The notes under the pieces are model-generated. The model ran no database searches. It was given only the letters and a program-made list of their open reading frames with translations, and was not told the origin of the DNA. A program made the position numbers and the translations under genes. Shown here piece after piece: positions 1 through 8,663 of a DNA stretch of 64,000 nt (positions are counted from its first letter, which is position 1; every line of letters starts with the position of its first letter). The DNA comes from Bradyrhizobium viridifuturi (lineage in GTDB: Bacteria; Pseudomonadota; Alphaproteobacteria; Rhizobiales; Xanthobacteraceae): positions 56,791 through 120,790 of the forward strand of contig NZ_LGTB01000031.1 in NCBI RefSeq assembly GCF_001238275.1. Direction: 5' to 3'.

Positions 1-169
1 GGCTTTTAGCAAACGGGGATTCCGCAATTCCCTCAGCGGGATACCACCCATATTGGCGCTTCGGACCTTGACACCGCGACCGCACTGTTGGTGAAGTGAC
101 GGCGGTGGCTTCGGCCACATCCCTGCAACAAGAGCGCTTCAAGCCGCCCCTCTCCGACGGAAACGACCC
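1..169. other. left edge, no assignable gene
   Basis: No complete gene is visible. A frame ending at the TGA at 97-99 reads like the C-terminus of a plus-strand protein, but it has a stop at positions 7-9, so the assignment is not secure. The stretch just before 170 is the leader of the acyl-CoA ligase gene. Confidence 0.3.
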
Positions 170-1678
170 ATGCTGATCCCCTTAGCCGACGTGCCGCGCT
201 GGTATGCCGAACGCAAGCCCACGGATGCGATCGCCGTCAGCCACGGCGCGGATGCGCTGACCTGGCTAGAGCTCGAGCGCCGCGCCAATGCGCGGGCGCG
301 GGCCTTCGCCGCCAAGGGCGTCAAGCCCGGCGACTTCGTCGCGATCGGGCTGCCCAACAGCAACGCATTCTTCGAGACCACGTTCGCGGTGTGGAAATGC
401 GGCGCGACGCCGACCTCGCTGTCATGGCGGCTGCCGCGCGGCGAGGCCGCCGCGGTGCTCGAGATCCTGAAGCCGTCGCTGGTGGTCGGCGGCGAGGCCG
501 ACTGGAACGCGCCGAACTCGCTGCCGGTGAATTTCGTGCCGGAGGGATTTTCCGAGGAGCCGCTCGATGCGCCGATTGCGCGCTACTGGAAGGCGATGAC
601 CAGCGGCGGCTCGACCGGACGGCCGAAGGTGATCCTCGATCACAACCCCGCGGTGATCGAGACCACGACGCCGCTGATGCTGGGGATTCCGCATCAGGCC
701 TCGCTGCTCAACCCGGGCCCGCTCTATCACAACGCGCCGTTTATCCTGTCGCACTCCGCGCTGTTCGGCGGCGGCAAGCTGACCGGCATGGTGAAGTTCG
801 ACGCTGAGGAGACGCTGCGGCTGATCGAGCGCGAACGCGTGCAATGGGTCAACTTCGTGCCGACGATGATGCACCGGATCTGGGCGCTGCCCGAGGAGGT
901 GCGCAACCGCTACGATGTCTCGAGCCTGCAGATCGTGTTTCACATGGCAGCGCCGATGCCGCCCTGGCTGAAGGAGAAGTGGATCGAATGGCTCGGGCCG
1001 GAGCGGGTCTGGGAGCTCTATGGCGGCACCGAGCGGCAGGGCGCCTGCGTGATCTCGGGCGTCGAATGGATGGCCCACAAGGGCTCGGTCGGCAAGATCG
1101 GCGAGACCGCGCGCTTACGCATCATCGGCGAGGACGGCAACGACGTCGCGCCCGGCGAAACCGGCGAGATCTACTTCCTGCCCAATGACGGCGCGGGCTC
1201 GACCTATCACTATCTCGGCGCCACGCCGAAACGGCGGACGGACGGCTGGGAATCGCTCGGCGATATCGGTCGGCTCGACGAAGAAGGCTATCTCTATCTC
1301 GGCGACCGGCTCGCCGACATGGTGCTCCGCGGCGGCGCCAACATCTATCCGGCCGAGGTCGAGGCCGCGGTCAGCGAACATCCCAAGGTGCGCTCCTGCG
1401 TCGTGGTCGGATTGCCCGATCCGGAATTCGGCCAGCGCGTGCATGCGATCCTCGAGCTCGCCGACGATGTCGACGCGCAAGAGATTGCCGACGGCATGGG
1501 TGATTTCCTCAAGGACCGGCTCAGCCGCTACAAGCATCCGGAAAGTTTCGAGCGCGTCGGCACCGCGCCGCGCGACGATTCCGGAAAGGTCCGCCGCACT
1601 ATGCTGCGCGACGAGCGCGCCGGGTGGATCAGGGACAACCGCGCCTTCCGCATCATGCCGGCGCGCGCGAAGGCATGA
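170..1678 (+). CDS. AMP-dependent acyl-CoA ligase (ANL superfamily)
   Basis: This 502-residue protein should adenylate a carboxylic acid and transfer it to coenzyme A in the cytoplasm. The sequence shows the phosphate loop MTSGGSTGRPK near residue 145, the A5 motif YGGTERQ near 283, the hinge region GDIGRLDEEGYLYLGDR followed by RGGANIYPAEVE, and the C-terminal SGKVRRTML catalytic-lysine region. Length and motif order are those of a complete enzyme. It resembles the CaiC/bile-acid-CoA-ligase-like group, but the substrate cannot be read from sequence. It is followed by an intergenic repeat and stands alone. Confidence 0.85.
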   Translation: MLIPLADVPRWYAERKPTDAIAVSHGADALTWLELERRANARARAFAAKGVKPGDFVAIGLPNSNAFFETTFAVWKCGATPTSLSWRLPRGEAAAVLEILKPSLVVGGEADWNAPNSLPVNFVPEGFSEEPLDAPIARYWKAMTSGGSTGRPKVILDHNPAVIETTTPLMLGIPHQASLLNPGPLYHNAPFILSHSALFGGGKLTGMVKFDAEETLRLIERERVQWVNFVPTMMHRIWALPEEVRNRYDVSSLQIVFHMAAPMPPWLKEKWIEWLGPERVWELYGGTERQGACVISGVEWMAHKGSVGKIGETARLRIIGEDGNDVAPGETGEIYFLPNDGAGSTYHYLGATPKRRTDGWESLGDIGRLDEEGYLYLGDRLADMVLRGGANIYPAEVEAAVSEHPKVRSCVVVGLPDPEFGQRVHAILELADDVDAQEIADGMGDFLKDRLSRYKHPESFERVGTAPRDDSGKVRRTMLRDERAGWIRDNRAFRIMPARAKA

Positions 1679-1744
1679 TCCGGAATAGCGCAAGGCGGTT
1701 CTCCCTCGCGACAAACCCGGAACGGGTTTGCGCGGAGATCATGC
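1673..1744. repeat. dispersed intergenic palindromic repeat, copy A
   Basis: The element begins GCATGATCC and ends GATCATGC, with an internal CTCGCGACAAA and a GGAACGGGTTTGCGCGGA segment. The same unit occurs inverted at 10,259-10,329 and as a shortened relative at 12,645-12,690. It overlaps the end of the ligase gene and could fold in RNA. Elements of this kind are common between genes in Bradyrhizobium; no function is known from the sequence. Confidence 0.75.
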
Positions 1745-1943
1745 CCAAACAAGAAGCTAAGGCGCGACGACAGATCTCGGCGCGCTCCAGAAGCGAATAG
1801 ATTCATCTATCTTGCGAGGGGCAGGTCTGCACGCCAGATGAGCTGTGCAGGCCGCCGCGCAGGGTATATCATTTCATCTTCCCTGCCGGCAGAACCTCGG
1901 ATTAGCTTGGGGTTCCAGCGCCCTGCACGCCAGGAGATCCCGG

Positions 1944-2915
1944 ATGCCTTCCACGACCGAACCGAAAGTGCCAGCGGCCTTTCAGCCTCGCCCCGAAGAT
2001 TACCGCTATGACCTCGATCGTGCACTGATGAGCGTGGTCGGGCTGCATTCGATCATTCCGCCCGATGCGTTCAGCGCCGAGACGCTCGGCACCGAACGCA
2101 CCGGCAACGGCGTGCTGATCGACGACGGGCTGGTGCTGACGATCGGCTATCTGATCACCGAAGCCGCCACGGTGTGGCTGCATCTCGGCGACGGCCGCGC
2201 GGTCGAGGGGCACGCGCTCGGCTTCGATTTCGAATCCGGCTTTGGCCTGGTGCAGGCGCTGGGCAGGCTGGACATCGATCCGCTGCGGATCGGCTCGTCG
2301 GCGGCAACGCAGGTCGGCGACAATGTCGTGCTCGGTGGCGCCGGCGGCCGCACGCGCTCGGTCGCAAGCCAGATCGCGGCGAAGCAGGAATTCGCCGGCT
2401 ATTGGGAATATCTGCTCGACGAGGCGATCTTCACCTATCCGGCGCATCCAAACTGGGGCGGCACCGGACTGATCAACAATGCCGGCGAGCTGATCGGCAT
2501 CGGCTCGCTGCAGCTCGAGCGCGAACGCTCGGGCCGCGCCGAGCATGTCAACATGATCGTGCCGATCGATCTGCTCAAGCCGGTGCTGAACGACCTGCGC
2601 AAGTTCGGCCGCGTCGACAGGCCGGCGCGGCCGTGGCTCGGCATGTACACGACCGAGATCGACAACCGCCTCGTAGTGGTCGGCGTCGCCAGCAAGGGGC
2701 CGGCGGCGCGCGCCGAGCTGAAGACCGGCGACGTGATCCTCGCGGTCGCCGGCGACAAGGTGACGAGCCAGACCGGCTTCTACCGCAAGCTCTGGTCGCT
2801 CGGTACCGCCGGCGTCGACGTGCCGCTGACCGTCTATCACGAGGGCGTCACCTTCGATGTGACACTGACCTCGATCGACCGCATGAAGCTGTTGAAGGCG
2901 CCGCAACTGCATTGA
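1944..2915 (+). CDS. trypsin-like/PDZ protein lacking the catalytic triad
   Basis: This 323-residue protein has the fold layout of an HtrA/DegP-type S1C protease followed by one PDZ domain (about residues 225-310). All three catalytic positions look changed. The segment matching LTNAHVV reads LTIGYLI (Tyr69 for His), the Asp region reads ESGFGLVQ, and GNSGG reads PNWGG (Trp171 for Ser). There is no signal peptide. The start at 1944 is preferred over the upstream ATG at 1845 because an AGGAG lies at 1932-1936. It is followed 22 bases later by an esterase gene on the same strand, suggesting an operon. It is likely a non-proteolytic binding or scaffold protein. Confidence 0.8.
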   Translation: MPSTTEPKVPAAFQPRPEDYRYDLDRALMSVVGLHSIIPPDAFSAETLGTERTGNGVLIDDGLVLTIGYLITEAATVWLHLGDGRAVEGHALGFDFESGFGLVQALGRLDIDPLRIGSSAATQVGDNVVLGGAGGRTRSVASQIAAKQEFAGYWEYLLDEAIFTYPAHPNWGGTGLINNAGELIGIGSLQLERERSGRAEHVNMIVPIDLLKPVLNDLRKFGRVDRPARPWLGMYTTEIDNRLVVVGVASKGPAARAELKTGDVILAVAGDKVTSQTGFYRKLWSLGTAGVDVPLTVYHEGVTFDVTLTSIDRMKLLKAPQLH

Positions 2916-2937
2916 TACAGAACGAGAGGCAGCGGCG

Positions 2938-4020
2938 ATGAGCGAGGCCGTGGTTGACGATATCGTGGCCGTGCTGCCGCCGCTGTTGCAGACGCTGGAA
3001 TCGCTGTCCTTTGTCGCGCGCAACCTCAACCCGCCGGACTTCGATCGCGTGATGCAGATCGCGGGCGAGCCCGAGAAAGCGTTGCAGGCGGTGCGGCCGC
3101 GGCTGGCCGATTGGCCGGAGAAATTCACGCACATCAAGACCGCGCTGGAGGCGGCGATCGACGCGGCGCTGGCCGGCTATGCGGGACTGCGCGCGGTGCA
3201 GAACGGCGAAGGCGACCTCGTCGGCATATTCCGCGCGCTGCGCTATCTGCCGCGCGCACAGGAGGCGCTCTATCCCCTGACCGAGCTGCCGCCGGTCAGC
3301 GGCTTCTTCATCGCGCCCGACCTGCGCGAGGACCCTGGGCTGCAGGCAAAGCTCGCGGCAACGCCGAACGACGACACCGGCATCTTTCATGAGCACAACG
3401 AACCGGGCAGCCGCGGCGGCTTCTCGATGTACGTGCCGGAATACTACACGCCGGATCGCGCCTGGCCGCTGGTGATGGCGCTGCATGGCGGCAGCGGCAA
3501 CGGCCGCGGCTTCCTGTGGAGCTGGCTGCGTGACGCGCGCAGCCGCGGCGCCATCCTGGTGGCGCCGACCGCGACCGGCCAGACCTGGGCGCTGATGGGC
3601 GAGGACACCGACACGCCGAACCTCAATCGCATTCTCGACCAGGTGCACGCGCGCTGGAATATCGACGCGACACGGATGCTGCTGACCGGCATGAGCGACG
3701 GCGGCACCTTCAGCTATGTCACCGGGCTCGACGGCGCGTCGCGCTTCACGCATCTGGCGCCGGTCGCGGCGACCTTCCATCCGCTGATGGCGGAAATGGC
3801 CGATGCGGATCGGCTGCGCGGCTTGCCGATCTTCATCACCCATGGCCGGCTCGACTGGATGTTCCCGGTGCAGACCGCGCGGCAGACCCAGGGCCTGCTG
3901 TCGGCCGCAGGCGCCAGGGTGACCTATCGCGAGATCGACGATCTCAGCCACACCTATCCGCGCGAAATCAACTCGGAGATCTTGCGGTGGCTGAACGGCG
4001 AGCGTGCCGACGGCGTATGA
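2938..4020 (+). CDS. alpha/beta hydrolase, phospholipase/carboxylesterase type
   Basis: A 360-residue protein with an all-helical N-terminal part of about 150 residues and an esterase domain behind it. The domain has the oxyanion segment LHGGSGNGRGF, the nucleophile elbow GMSDGGTF (Ser253), HGRLDWMFPV carrying the acid, and a late DDLSHTYP supplying the histidine. It should cleave a carboxylic or phospho-ester; the substrate is unknown. An AGAGGCAG precedes the ATG. It directly follows the degenerate protease-like gene and the two are probably co-transcribed. Confidence 0.75.
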   Translation: MSEAVVDDIVAVLPPLLQTLESLSFVARNLNPPDFDRVMQIAGEPEKALQAVRPRLADWPEKFTHIKTALEAAIDAALAGYAGLRAVQNGEGDLVGIFRALRYLPRAQEALYPLTELPPVSGFFIAPDLREDPGLQAKLAATPNDDTGIFHEHNEPGSRGGFSMYVPEYYTPDRAWPLVMALHGGSGNGRGFLWSWLRDARSRGAILVAPTATGQTWALMGEDTDTPNLNRILDQVHARWNIDATRMLLTGMSDGGTFSYVTGLDGASRFTHLAPVAATFHPLMAEMADADRLRGLPIFITHGRLDWMFPVQTARQTQGLLSAAGARVTYREIDDLSHTYPREINSEILRWLNGERADGV

Positions 4021-4041
4021 TGCGCCGCCGGCCGCTTTGCC

Positions 4042-4941
4042 TTACTCGTTCATCCGCGGCTTGAGCAGGTCTGAAAAGCCGACCCGGTGCAGCATCTCGT
4101 TGCGGACGCGGTCGATCACGCCGAAGGCGACCTCGGCACCGTCCTGGGTCGGATCGACGTGGACGCGGAACGGCCGCTTGCCGAACGGCGTGTCGACCAC
4201 CTCGACGATCGCGTCCGCGACCAGCGACGCATCGGCATCCTCGGGCACGATCGCCGCGAACGCCTTCATGATCTCCTCGCCAAAGCCGGCATAGGGACCG
4301 GCTTCGTATTCGGCAACCCGCGCCTCGTCGGCAGGACGGCCGGAATGCGCGAAGTGGTTGGTGCCGCCGGTGAAGGCGCCGGGCACGATGATCGAGGTCT
4401 CGATGCCCCAGCGCGCGAGCTCGCGGGCATAGATCACCGCCATCGCATCCATGCCGGCCTTCGCCGCGAAGTACGGCGCGAGATAGGGCGGCGTGCCGCC
4501 GGCCGAAGAGCTGCTCGACACCCAGACCACGAGTCCCCTGCCCTGCTTGCGCAGCTGCGGCAGCGCCGCGCGGTTGACGCGCTGGGTCGAGAGCACGTTG
4601 ACATCGTAGAGCTCGGCGAGCTGCTCCGGCGTGAAGGCTTCGGCCGGGCCGAACACCATGTGTCCGGCATTGTGCATGACGACGTCGAGGCGACCTTCTT
4701 CTGCAACAATCTGCGCGATGGCCTTATCGACCGAAGCCTGCGAGCCGACATCGAGCTCGAGCGAGCGCAGGTCGACCTTGTTATCCCTCGCGAACTCTTC
4801 GATATCCGCAACCGCCGCGGCGTTGCGGCCGGTGGTGTGGCGCATCGAGGCGTAGACGGTGTGGCTGGCCCTGGCGAGCGCGTTGGCGGTGAGGCGGCCG
4901 AAGCCGCTCGAGGCGCCGGTGATGACGATGACCTGTTTCAT
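4042..4941 (-). CDS. SDR family oxidoreductase
   Basis: A classical short-chain dehydrogenase/reductase that should use NAD(P)(H) on an alcohol or ketone. The Rossmann motif TGASSGFG is at the N-terminus, HNAGHMVFG gives the NAG motif, and the active-site Ser is in VSSSSSAGG, with PYFAAKAGM providing Tyr-x-x-x-Lys. The start at 4941 gives the normal short lead before VIVITGAS; the longer reading frame to 5007 is unlikely. It is the second gene of a pair with another SDR, both divergent from a LysR regulator. The substrate cannot be told. Confidence 0.82.
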   Translation of the reverse strand: MKQVIVITGASSGFGRLTANALARASHTVYASMRHTTGRNAAAVADIEEFARDNKVDLRSLELDVGSQASVDKAIAQIVAEEGRLDVVMHNAGHMVFGPAEAFTPEQLAELYDVNVLSTQRVNRAALPQLRKQGRGLVVWVSSSSSAGGTPPYLAPYFAAKAGMDAMAVIYARELARWGIETSIIVPGAFTGGTNHFAHSGRPADEARVAEYEAGPYAGFGEEIMKAFAAIVPEDADASLVADAIVEVVDTPFGKRPFRVHVDPTQDGAEVAFGVIDRVRNEMLHRVGFSDLLKPRMNE

Positions 4942-4990
4942 GACACGTGTCCTTGCGATGACGAGTTGAACGAGTGTTGGGTTGAAAGCG

Positions 4991-5731
4991 TCAGACCAGG
5001 CCGCCATTGGCGCGCAGGGTCTGGCCGTTGATCCAGGAGCCGTCGGGACCGGCGAGGAACGACACGGCGGAGGCGATGTCGTCGGGCGTGCCGAGCCGCT
5101 CCAGCGGGACCATCTTGGCGAAGCGCTCGATCAGTTCGTCCGACTTGCCGTTGAGGAACAGATCGGTCGCGGTCGGGCCCGGCGCGACCGCATTCACGGT
5201 GATGCCGCGGCCGCGCAACTCCTTCGACAGGATCGCGGTCAAGGATTCGATCGCGGACTTGGTCGCGACATAGATGCCGTAGCTCTCGAGCCTGGTGCCG
5301 ACCACGCTGGTCGAGAAGTTGACGATGCGTCCGCCGTTGCGCAGCCGGCGCGCCGCCTCGCGCATGGTGTTGAAGCAGCCCTTCAGATTGACCGCGACCT
5401 GCTGGTCGAAGGTCGCATCGTCGCTGTCGGCGATCCTGCCGAGCTTCATGATGCCGGCATTGTTGACCAGCACGTCGACGCCGCCGAACGCCGCTTCCGC
5501 CGCGTCGAACATGCCGCGCACCGCGTTGGCATCGCTGACATCGGCCTTCGCGGTCAGCGCCCGGCCGCCGGCGGCCTCGATCCGGTCGACCACCGCCTGG
5601 GCCGGCCTGGCATCGCCGGAATAGTTGATGACGACGGTGAAGCCGTCCCTGGCGAGGCGCTCGGCAACCGCCGCGCCGATCCCGCGCGAGGCGCCCGTCA
5701 CCAGAGCTACCTTGTTGGTTTGGTTGGTCAT
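4991..5731 (-). CDS. SDR family oxidoreductase (FabG-like)
   Basis: A 246-residue classical SDR. TGASRGIG is the cofactor loop, VNNAGIM the NNAG motif, NFSTS the Ser, YGIYVATKSAI the Tyr-x-x-x-Lys, and WINGQTLRANGG is a typical C-terminus. The ATG at 5731 is chosen because it starts six residues before the first strand. It lies 121 bases from the divergent LysR gene, which probably controls it and the following SDR. The reaction is reduction or oxidation of a small carbonyl compound; the identity is unknown. Confidence 0.85.
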   Translation of the reverse strand: MTNQTNKVALVTGASRGIGAAVAERLARDGFTVVINYSGDARPAQAVVDRIEAAGGRALTAKADVSDANAVRGMFDAAEAAFGGVDVLVNNAGIMKLGRIADSDDATFDQQVAVNLKGCFNTMREAARRLRNGGRIVNFSTSVVGTRLESYGIYVATKSAIESLTAILSKELRGRGITVNAVAPGPTATDLFLNGKSDELIERFAKMVPLERLGTPDDIASAVSFLAGPDGSWINGQTLRANGGLV

Positions 5732-5852
5732 TTTCGCTCTCCCATCAGTTGTGCGGCCGGGGGCCGCGCTCGATGGGAGGACGCTACGCCTTGGCATTGG
5801 CCGGATAATCGTGCATCTTTTGGCATCACTATTCGGCATTATCGGACAATAG
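5732..5852. promoter_or_regulatory. divergent promoter region between SDR and LysR genes
   Basis: The 121-base gap must hold both promoters. It contains CCGGATAATC at 5801-5810 and CATTATCGG at 5837-5845, an imperfect inverted pair centred near 5824 that could be the LysR binding site. This is inference from position and symmetry only. Confidence 0.35.
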
Positions 5853-6740
5853 ATGGACCGCTTCGATGCGATGCGTGTGTTCACCCGGGTGGTCGAGCGG
5901 CGCAGCTTTTCGCTGGCTGCCGACGATCTCGGGCTGCCGCGCTCGACGGTGACGGACGCGGTAAAAGGGCTGGAAGCGCGGCTCGGCGTGCGGCTGCTGG
6001 AGCGCACCACGCGCACGGTGCGCCCGACGCTCGACGGCGAGGCGCATTACCGCCGCTGCCTTTCGCTGATCGCCGATCTCGAGGACGCCGAGGGTGCGTT
6101 CGGCGGCGCGCGGCCGAAGGGGCTGCTTCGCCTCGAGGTGCAGGGCACGCTGGCGCGACACTTCCTGCTGCCGAACCTGCCGGGCTTCTTTGCGGAATAT
6201 CCCGATATCGAGATCAACATGAGCGAGAGCGACCGCTTCATCGATCTGATCCGCGAAGGCGTCGACTGCGTGCTGCGCTTCGGCAAGCTGCCCGACAGCG
6301 ACATGATCGCGCGGCAAGTCACGATGCTGGAGCGGCTGACCTGCGCCACGCCGGACTATTTCGCGCGCTTCGGTGTGCCGACCGATCCGTTCGCGCTCGA
6401 CGGCCATCGCATGATCGGCATCCGCTCGCTGACGACGGGACGTTTGCGGCCGATGGAGTTCGTGATCGACGGCGCCGTGAAGCAATTTCCGCTGCCCGCG
6501 CCGATGTCGGTGACCGGCCCCGAGAGTTATCTGGCGAGCGCCAAGCTCGGCCTCGGCCTCGTGCAGGTGCCGCGCTTCCACGCCGAAGCCGATCTCGCCA
6601 GCGGCACGCTGGTGGCGGTGCTGCAGCGATGGCTGCCGCCAATGGTGCCGGTCAACCTGCTCTATCCGCGCAACCGCCAGCTCTCGCCGCGCGTGCGCGT
6701 GTTCATCGACTATGTGATGCGGGTGTTCGCGCGCAGTTGA
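5853..6740 (+). CDS. LysR family transcriptional regulator
   Basis: A 295-residue DNA-binding regulator. The N-terminal winged helix-turn-helix is clear (FTRVVERRSFSLAADDLGLP, then a typical second half ending in LLERTTRTVRPT), and a periplasmic-binding-like effector domain fills residues 90-290. It belongs to the CrgA/AaeR-like group by general appearance. It is divergent from the SDR pair and likely regulates it and itself. The effector is unknown. Confidence 0.88.
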   Translation: MDRFDAMRVFTRVVERRSFSLAADDLGLPRSTVTDAVKGLEARLGVRLLERTTRTVRPTLDGEAHYRRCLSLIADLEDAEGAFGGARPKGLLRLEVQGTLARHFLLPNLPGFFAEYPDIEINMSESDRFIDLIREGVDCVLRFGKLPDSDMIARQVTMLERLTCATPDYFARFGVPTDPFALDGHRMIGIRSLTTGRLRPMEFVIDGAVKQFPLPAPMSVTGPESYLASAKLGLGLVQVPRFHAEADLASGTLVAVLQRWLPPMVPVNLLYPRNRQLSPRVRVFIDYVMRVFARS

Positions 6741-6803
6741 TCGAACGCCGGAACCACAGCTAACCCTCCAACGTTATCTCGCAGACACCGGAGGGATAAA
6801 GTG

Positions 6804-7010
6804 ATGCGGACGTTTTTCGGAATGATTCTGGGCGCGCTGCTGCTGGTATGCGGCGTCTATGTCGCCGATTCGATGCGAACGTCGAGCGTGGCCAATGGCG
6901 AGGTCGCGCAGGACACGCGCACCATCGTCAATTGGGACGTTGCCGCGCATGACTGGAACCTGCTGAAGACCCGCACCCGCGAGCAATGGGACAAGATCGC
7001 GTCCAAGTAA
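6804..7010 (+). CDS. small single-span membrane protein
   Basis: A 68-residue protein with one hydrophobic segment (about residues 5-20, FFGMILGALLLVCGVYVAD) and a polar, Trp-rich tail. A GGAGGG at 6790-6795 is spaced better for the ATG at 6804 than for the GTG at 6801. It could be anchored to the inner membrane with the tail outside. No family is recognised. Confidence 0.6.
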   Translation: MRTFFGMILGALLLVCGVYVADSMRTSSVANGEVAQDTRTIVNWDVAAHDWNLLKTRTREQWDKIASK

Positions 7011-7020
7011 CGATCGACGT

Positions 7021-7323
7021 TCACAATCCGATCGCGGACGCGGCCAAGGCCGCGCCGAACCCGGCGCCCAACGCGGCCCATTCTCGCGCAGTGATCGCCA
7101 TGGTCACGAGCGCGACCATGGTGCCGACAAGGCCTGCCAGCCCGCCCGACAGGCAGCCACCGACAATGAATGCGATGAACAGATTGCCGGGCGCAAGACG
7201 GAGAAACCGGGCGGCGATGCCATCATCGCGCATCGACGCGGCAAGGACGTATCCGCCGGCGCGCATCGCATAGCATGTGATGCCGAGGATGCAGATCACG
7301 CCAAGCACGCGCAAATCATCCAT
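7021..7323 (-). CDS. azlD: AzlD family branched-chain amino acid exporter subunit
   Basis: A 100-residue protein of four hydrophobic segments, of normal AzlD length. It overlaps the end of azlC by 8 bases, the usual coupling of this pair. AzlCD-type complexes export branched-chain amino acids or analogues across the inner membrane. Confidence 0.8.
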   Translation of the reverse strand: MDDLRVLGVICILGITCYAMRAGGYVLAASMRDDGIAARFLRLAPGNLFIAFIVGGCLSGGLAGLVGTMVALVTMAITAREWAALGAGFGAALAASAIGL

Positions 7324-7993
7324 CGCTTCGCTCCATCATGCTTACGAGCGTGCCGCACCCGCCTCCGATCAGCATGGACCAGCTGGGATCCACGAACCGG
7401 GCCACGAGCAGCGCTGCGACGGCTGAGGTCAGCCACGGCCAGAGCGATCTCACATTCTTCCACTGGCTGGGCAGCAGGGTCGCGATGAACATCGTCGGCA
7501 GCAATGCGGCGGCGAGCCTGAGCGGTTCGTTGGCCGCGAGCGGGGCGGCATAGGCAAGCGCGGTGCCGCCGACCCAGCCGATCGCCATCGGGATGCTCGA
7601 TCCGAGCAGGTAGCCCGCATCGGGTCCGTTGCGATCGGCATCTGAATTCGTCATCAGCCAGGATGCATCCGCCAGCAGAAACAGCGTCGGCAGCATCTTG
7701 CGCGGGGCCAGGCCGCCAAACAGCTGGCGCAGATGGGCGCCCATCAGTAAGTATCGCGAATTCGTGGCAATGCAGGCGACGACCATGGCGACGACCGGCA
7801 GCGGATGAGCCCACATGCTCAGCGTGATCGCTTGCGCCGTGGCGGAGTAGACCAGCAGGCTGAACAGAATGGCGTGCTCTGCCCCCAGCCCGAGCCCCTT
7901 GTAGGTCAGTCCCATCACGAGGCCGGCGGCGCCATTGCTGAGCAGGAACGGCAGCGCCGCGACCAGGCCGCGCCTGAACCCGGCGGCGGTCAT
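7316..7993 (-). CDS. azlC: AzlC family permease, large exporter subunit
   Basis: A 225-residue membrane protein with the AzlC hallmarks: LPFLLSNGAAGLVMGLTYKGLGLG near the N-terminus, SATAQ in the second segment, and ATNSRYLLMGAHL in the third. The start at 7993 (MTAAGFRRG) fits the family; an upstream in-frame ATG at 8029 lies inside a palindrome shared with the divergent regulator gene. With AzlD it should form an amino-acid exporter. The divergent CGNR regulator probably controls it. Confidence 0.85.
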   Translation of the reverse strand: MTAAGFRRGLVAALPFLLSNGAAGLVMGLTYKGLGLGAEHAILFSLLVYSATAQAITLSMWAHPLPVVAMVVACIATNSRYLLMGAHLRQLFGGLAPRKMLPTLFLLADASWLMTNSDADRNGPDAGYLLGSSIPMAIGWVGGTALAYAAPLAANEPLRLAAALLPTMFIATLLPSQWKNVRSLWPWLTSAVAALLVARFVDPSWSMLIGGGCGTLVSMMERSDG

Positions 7994-8019
7994 CGTTGAG
8001 GCTCGTGGCGAGACAATTG

Positions 8020-8037
8020 TAATGGTCATGACCATTA
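8020..8037. promoter_or_regulatory. 18-bp perfect palindrome between azlC and the CGNR regulator
   Basis: TAATGGTCATGACCATTA is a perfect dyad in the only space shared by the two divergent genes. It is the obvious candidate operator. Because ATGGTCATGACCAT reads the same on both strands, both genes have an in-frame Met-Val-Met-Thr-Ile reading across it. Confidence 0.65.
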
Positions 8038-8663
8038 GATTAGACTTTGTGAGAGGCCGTGATGTCAAGAGATCCCGCGCGGCAGCGACGCAGTTCTTCG
8101 GTGGACGGGTCTGCCTTGACTTCGCGAATACGCTGGACTGGCGCACCTCGGACGATCCGCAGGAGCTGATCCCGGATTATGCGGCGCTATTGTCCTGGAG
8201 CGAACGCCGCGGGACCTTGCCGCTTGCAGCGACCAGGAAGCTGAAGGCGCGTTCGGCAAGCAATGAGGCCGCGGCTGCGATGCTGCAGGCCTATGATCTG
8301 CGCCGCGACATCTGGACCATCTCGGACGCACTGCGCGGCGGCCGCGGTGCGGACCTTCGCCTCGTCAATCAGTTGCTTTCGACGGCGCCCCGGCAACCCG
8401 ACCTCGTGCGGCAGGATCGAGCCTATCGCCACGCCTTCGCGGGGCGCGACGTGAGCGAGCCGTTATGGCCGGTGCTGTGGTCGCTGACTGCGCTGCTGGC
8501 GTCCGACGACGCCAGGCGGATCGGGTGCTGCGAGGCTGACGGCTGCGGCTGGTTCTTCGTCGACGAGAGCCCGAACCGGACCCGCAGATGGTGCTCGAGC
8601 GAAGTCTGCGGCAATCGCGAGCGCGCCCGGCGCGCCTATGCCAAGCGGAGAGGTTCGCGCTAA
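8022..8663 (+). CDS. ABATE/CGNR zinc-finger domain transcriptional regulator
   Basis: The protein has the ABATE domain start FFGGRVCLDFANTLDW and the C-terminal CGNR zinc finger: C-x5-C at CCEADGCGWFF and WCSSEVCGNRERARRAY. The family is thought to bind DNA or nucleic acid through this finger. The start is uncertain: ATG at 8022 or 8028 lies inside the palindrome, and a GTG at 8049 is also in frame with no clear ribosome site for any. If the palindrome is an operator, the later start is more likely. It is divergent from azlCD and probably represses it. Its end overlaps the convergent DsbA-like gene by 4 bases. Confidence 0.75.
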   Translation: MVMTIRLDFVRGRDVKRSRAAATQFFGGRVCLDFANTLDWRTSDDPQELIPDYAALLSWSERRGTLPLAATRKLKARSASNEAAAAMLQAYDLRRDIWTISDALRGGRGADLRLVNQLLSTAPRQPDLVRQDRAYRHAFAGRDVSEPLWPVLWSLTALLASDDARRIGCCEADGCGWFFVDESPNRTRRWCSSEVCGNRERARRAYAKRRGSR

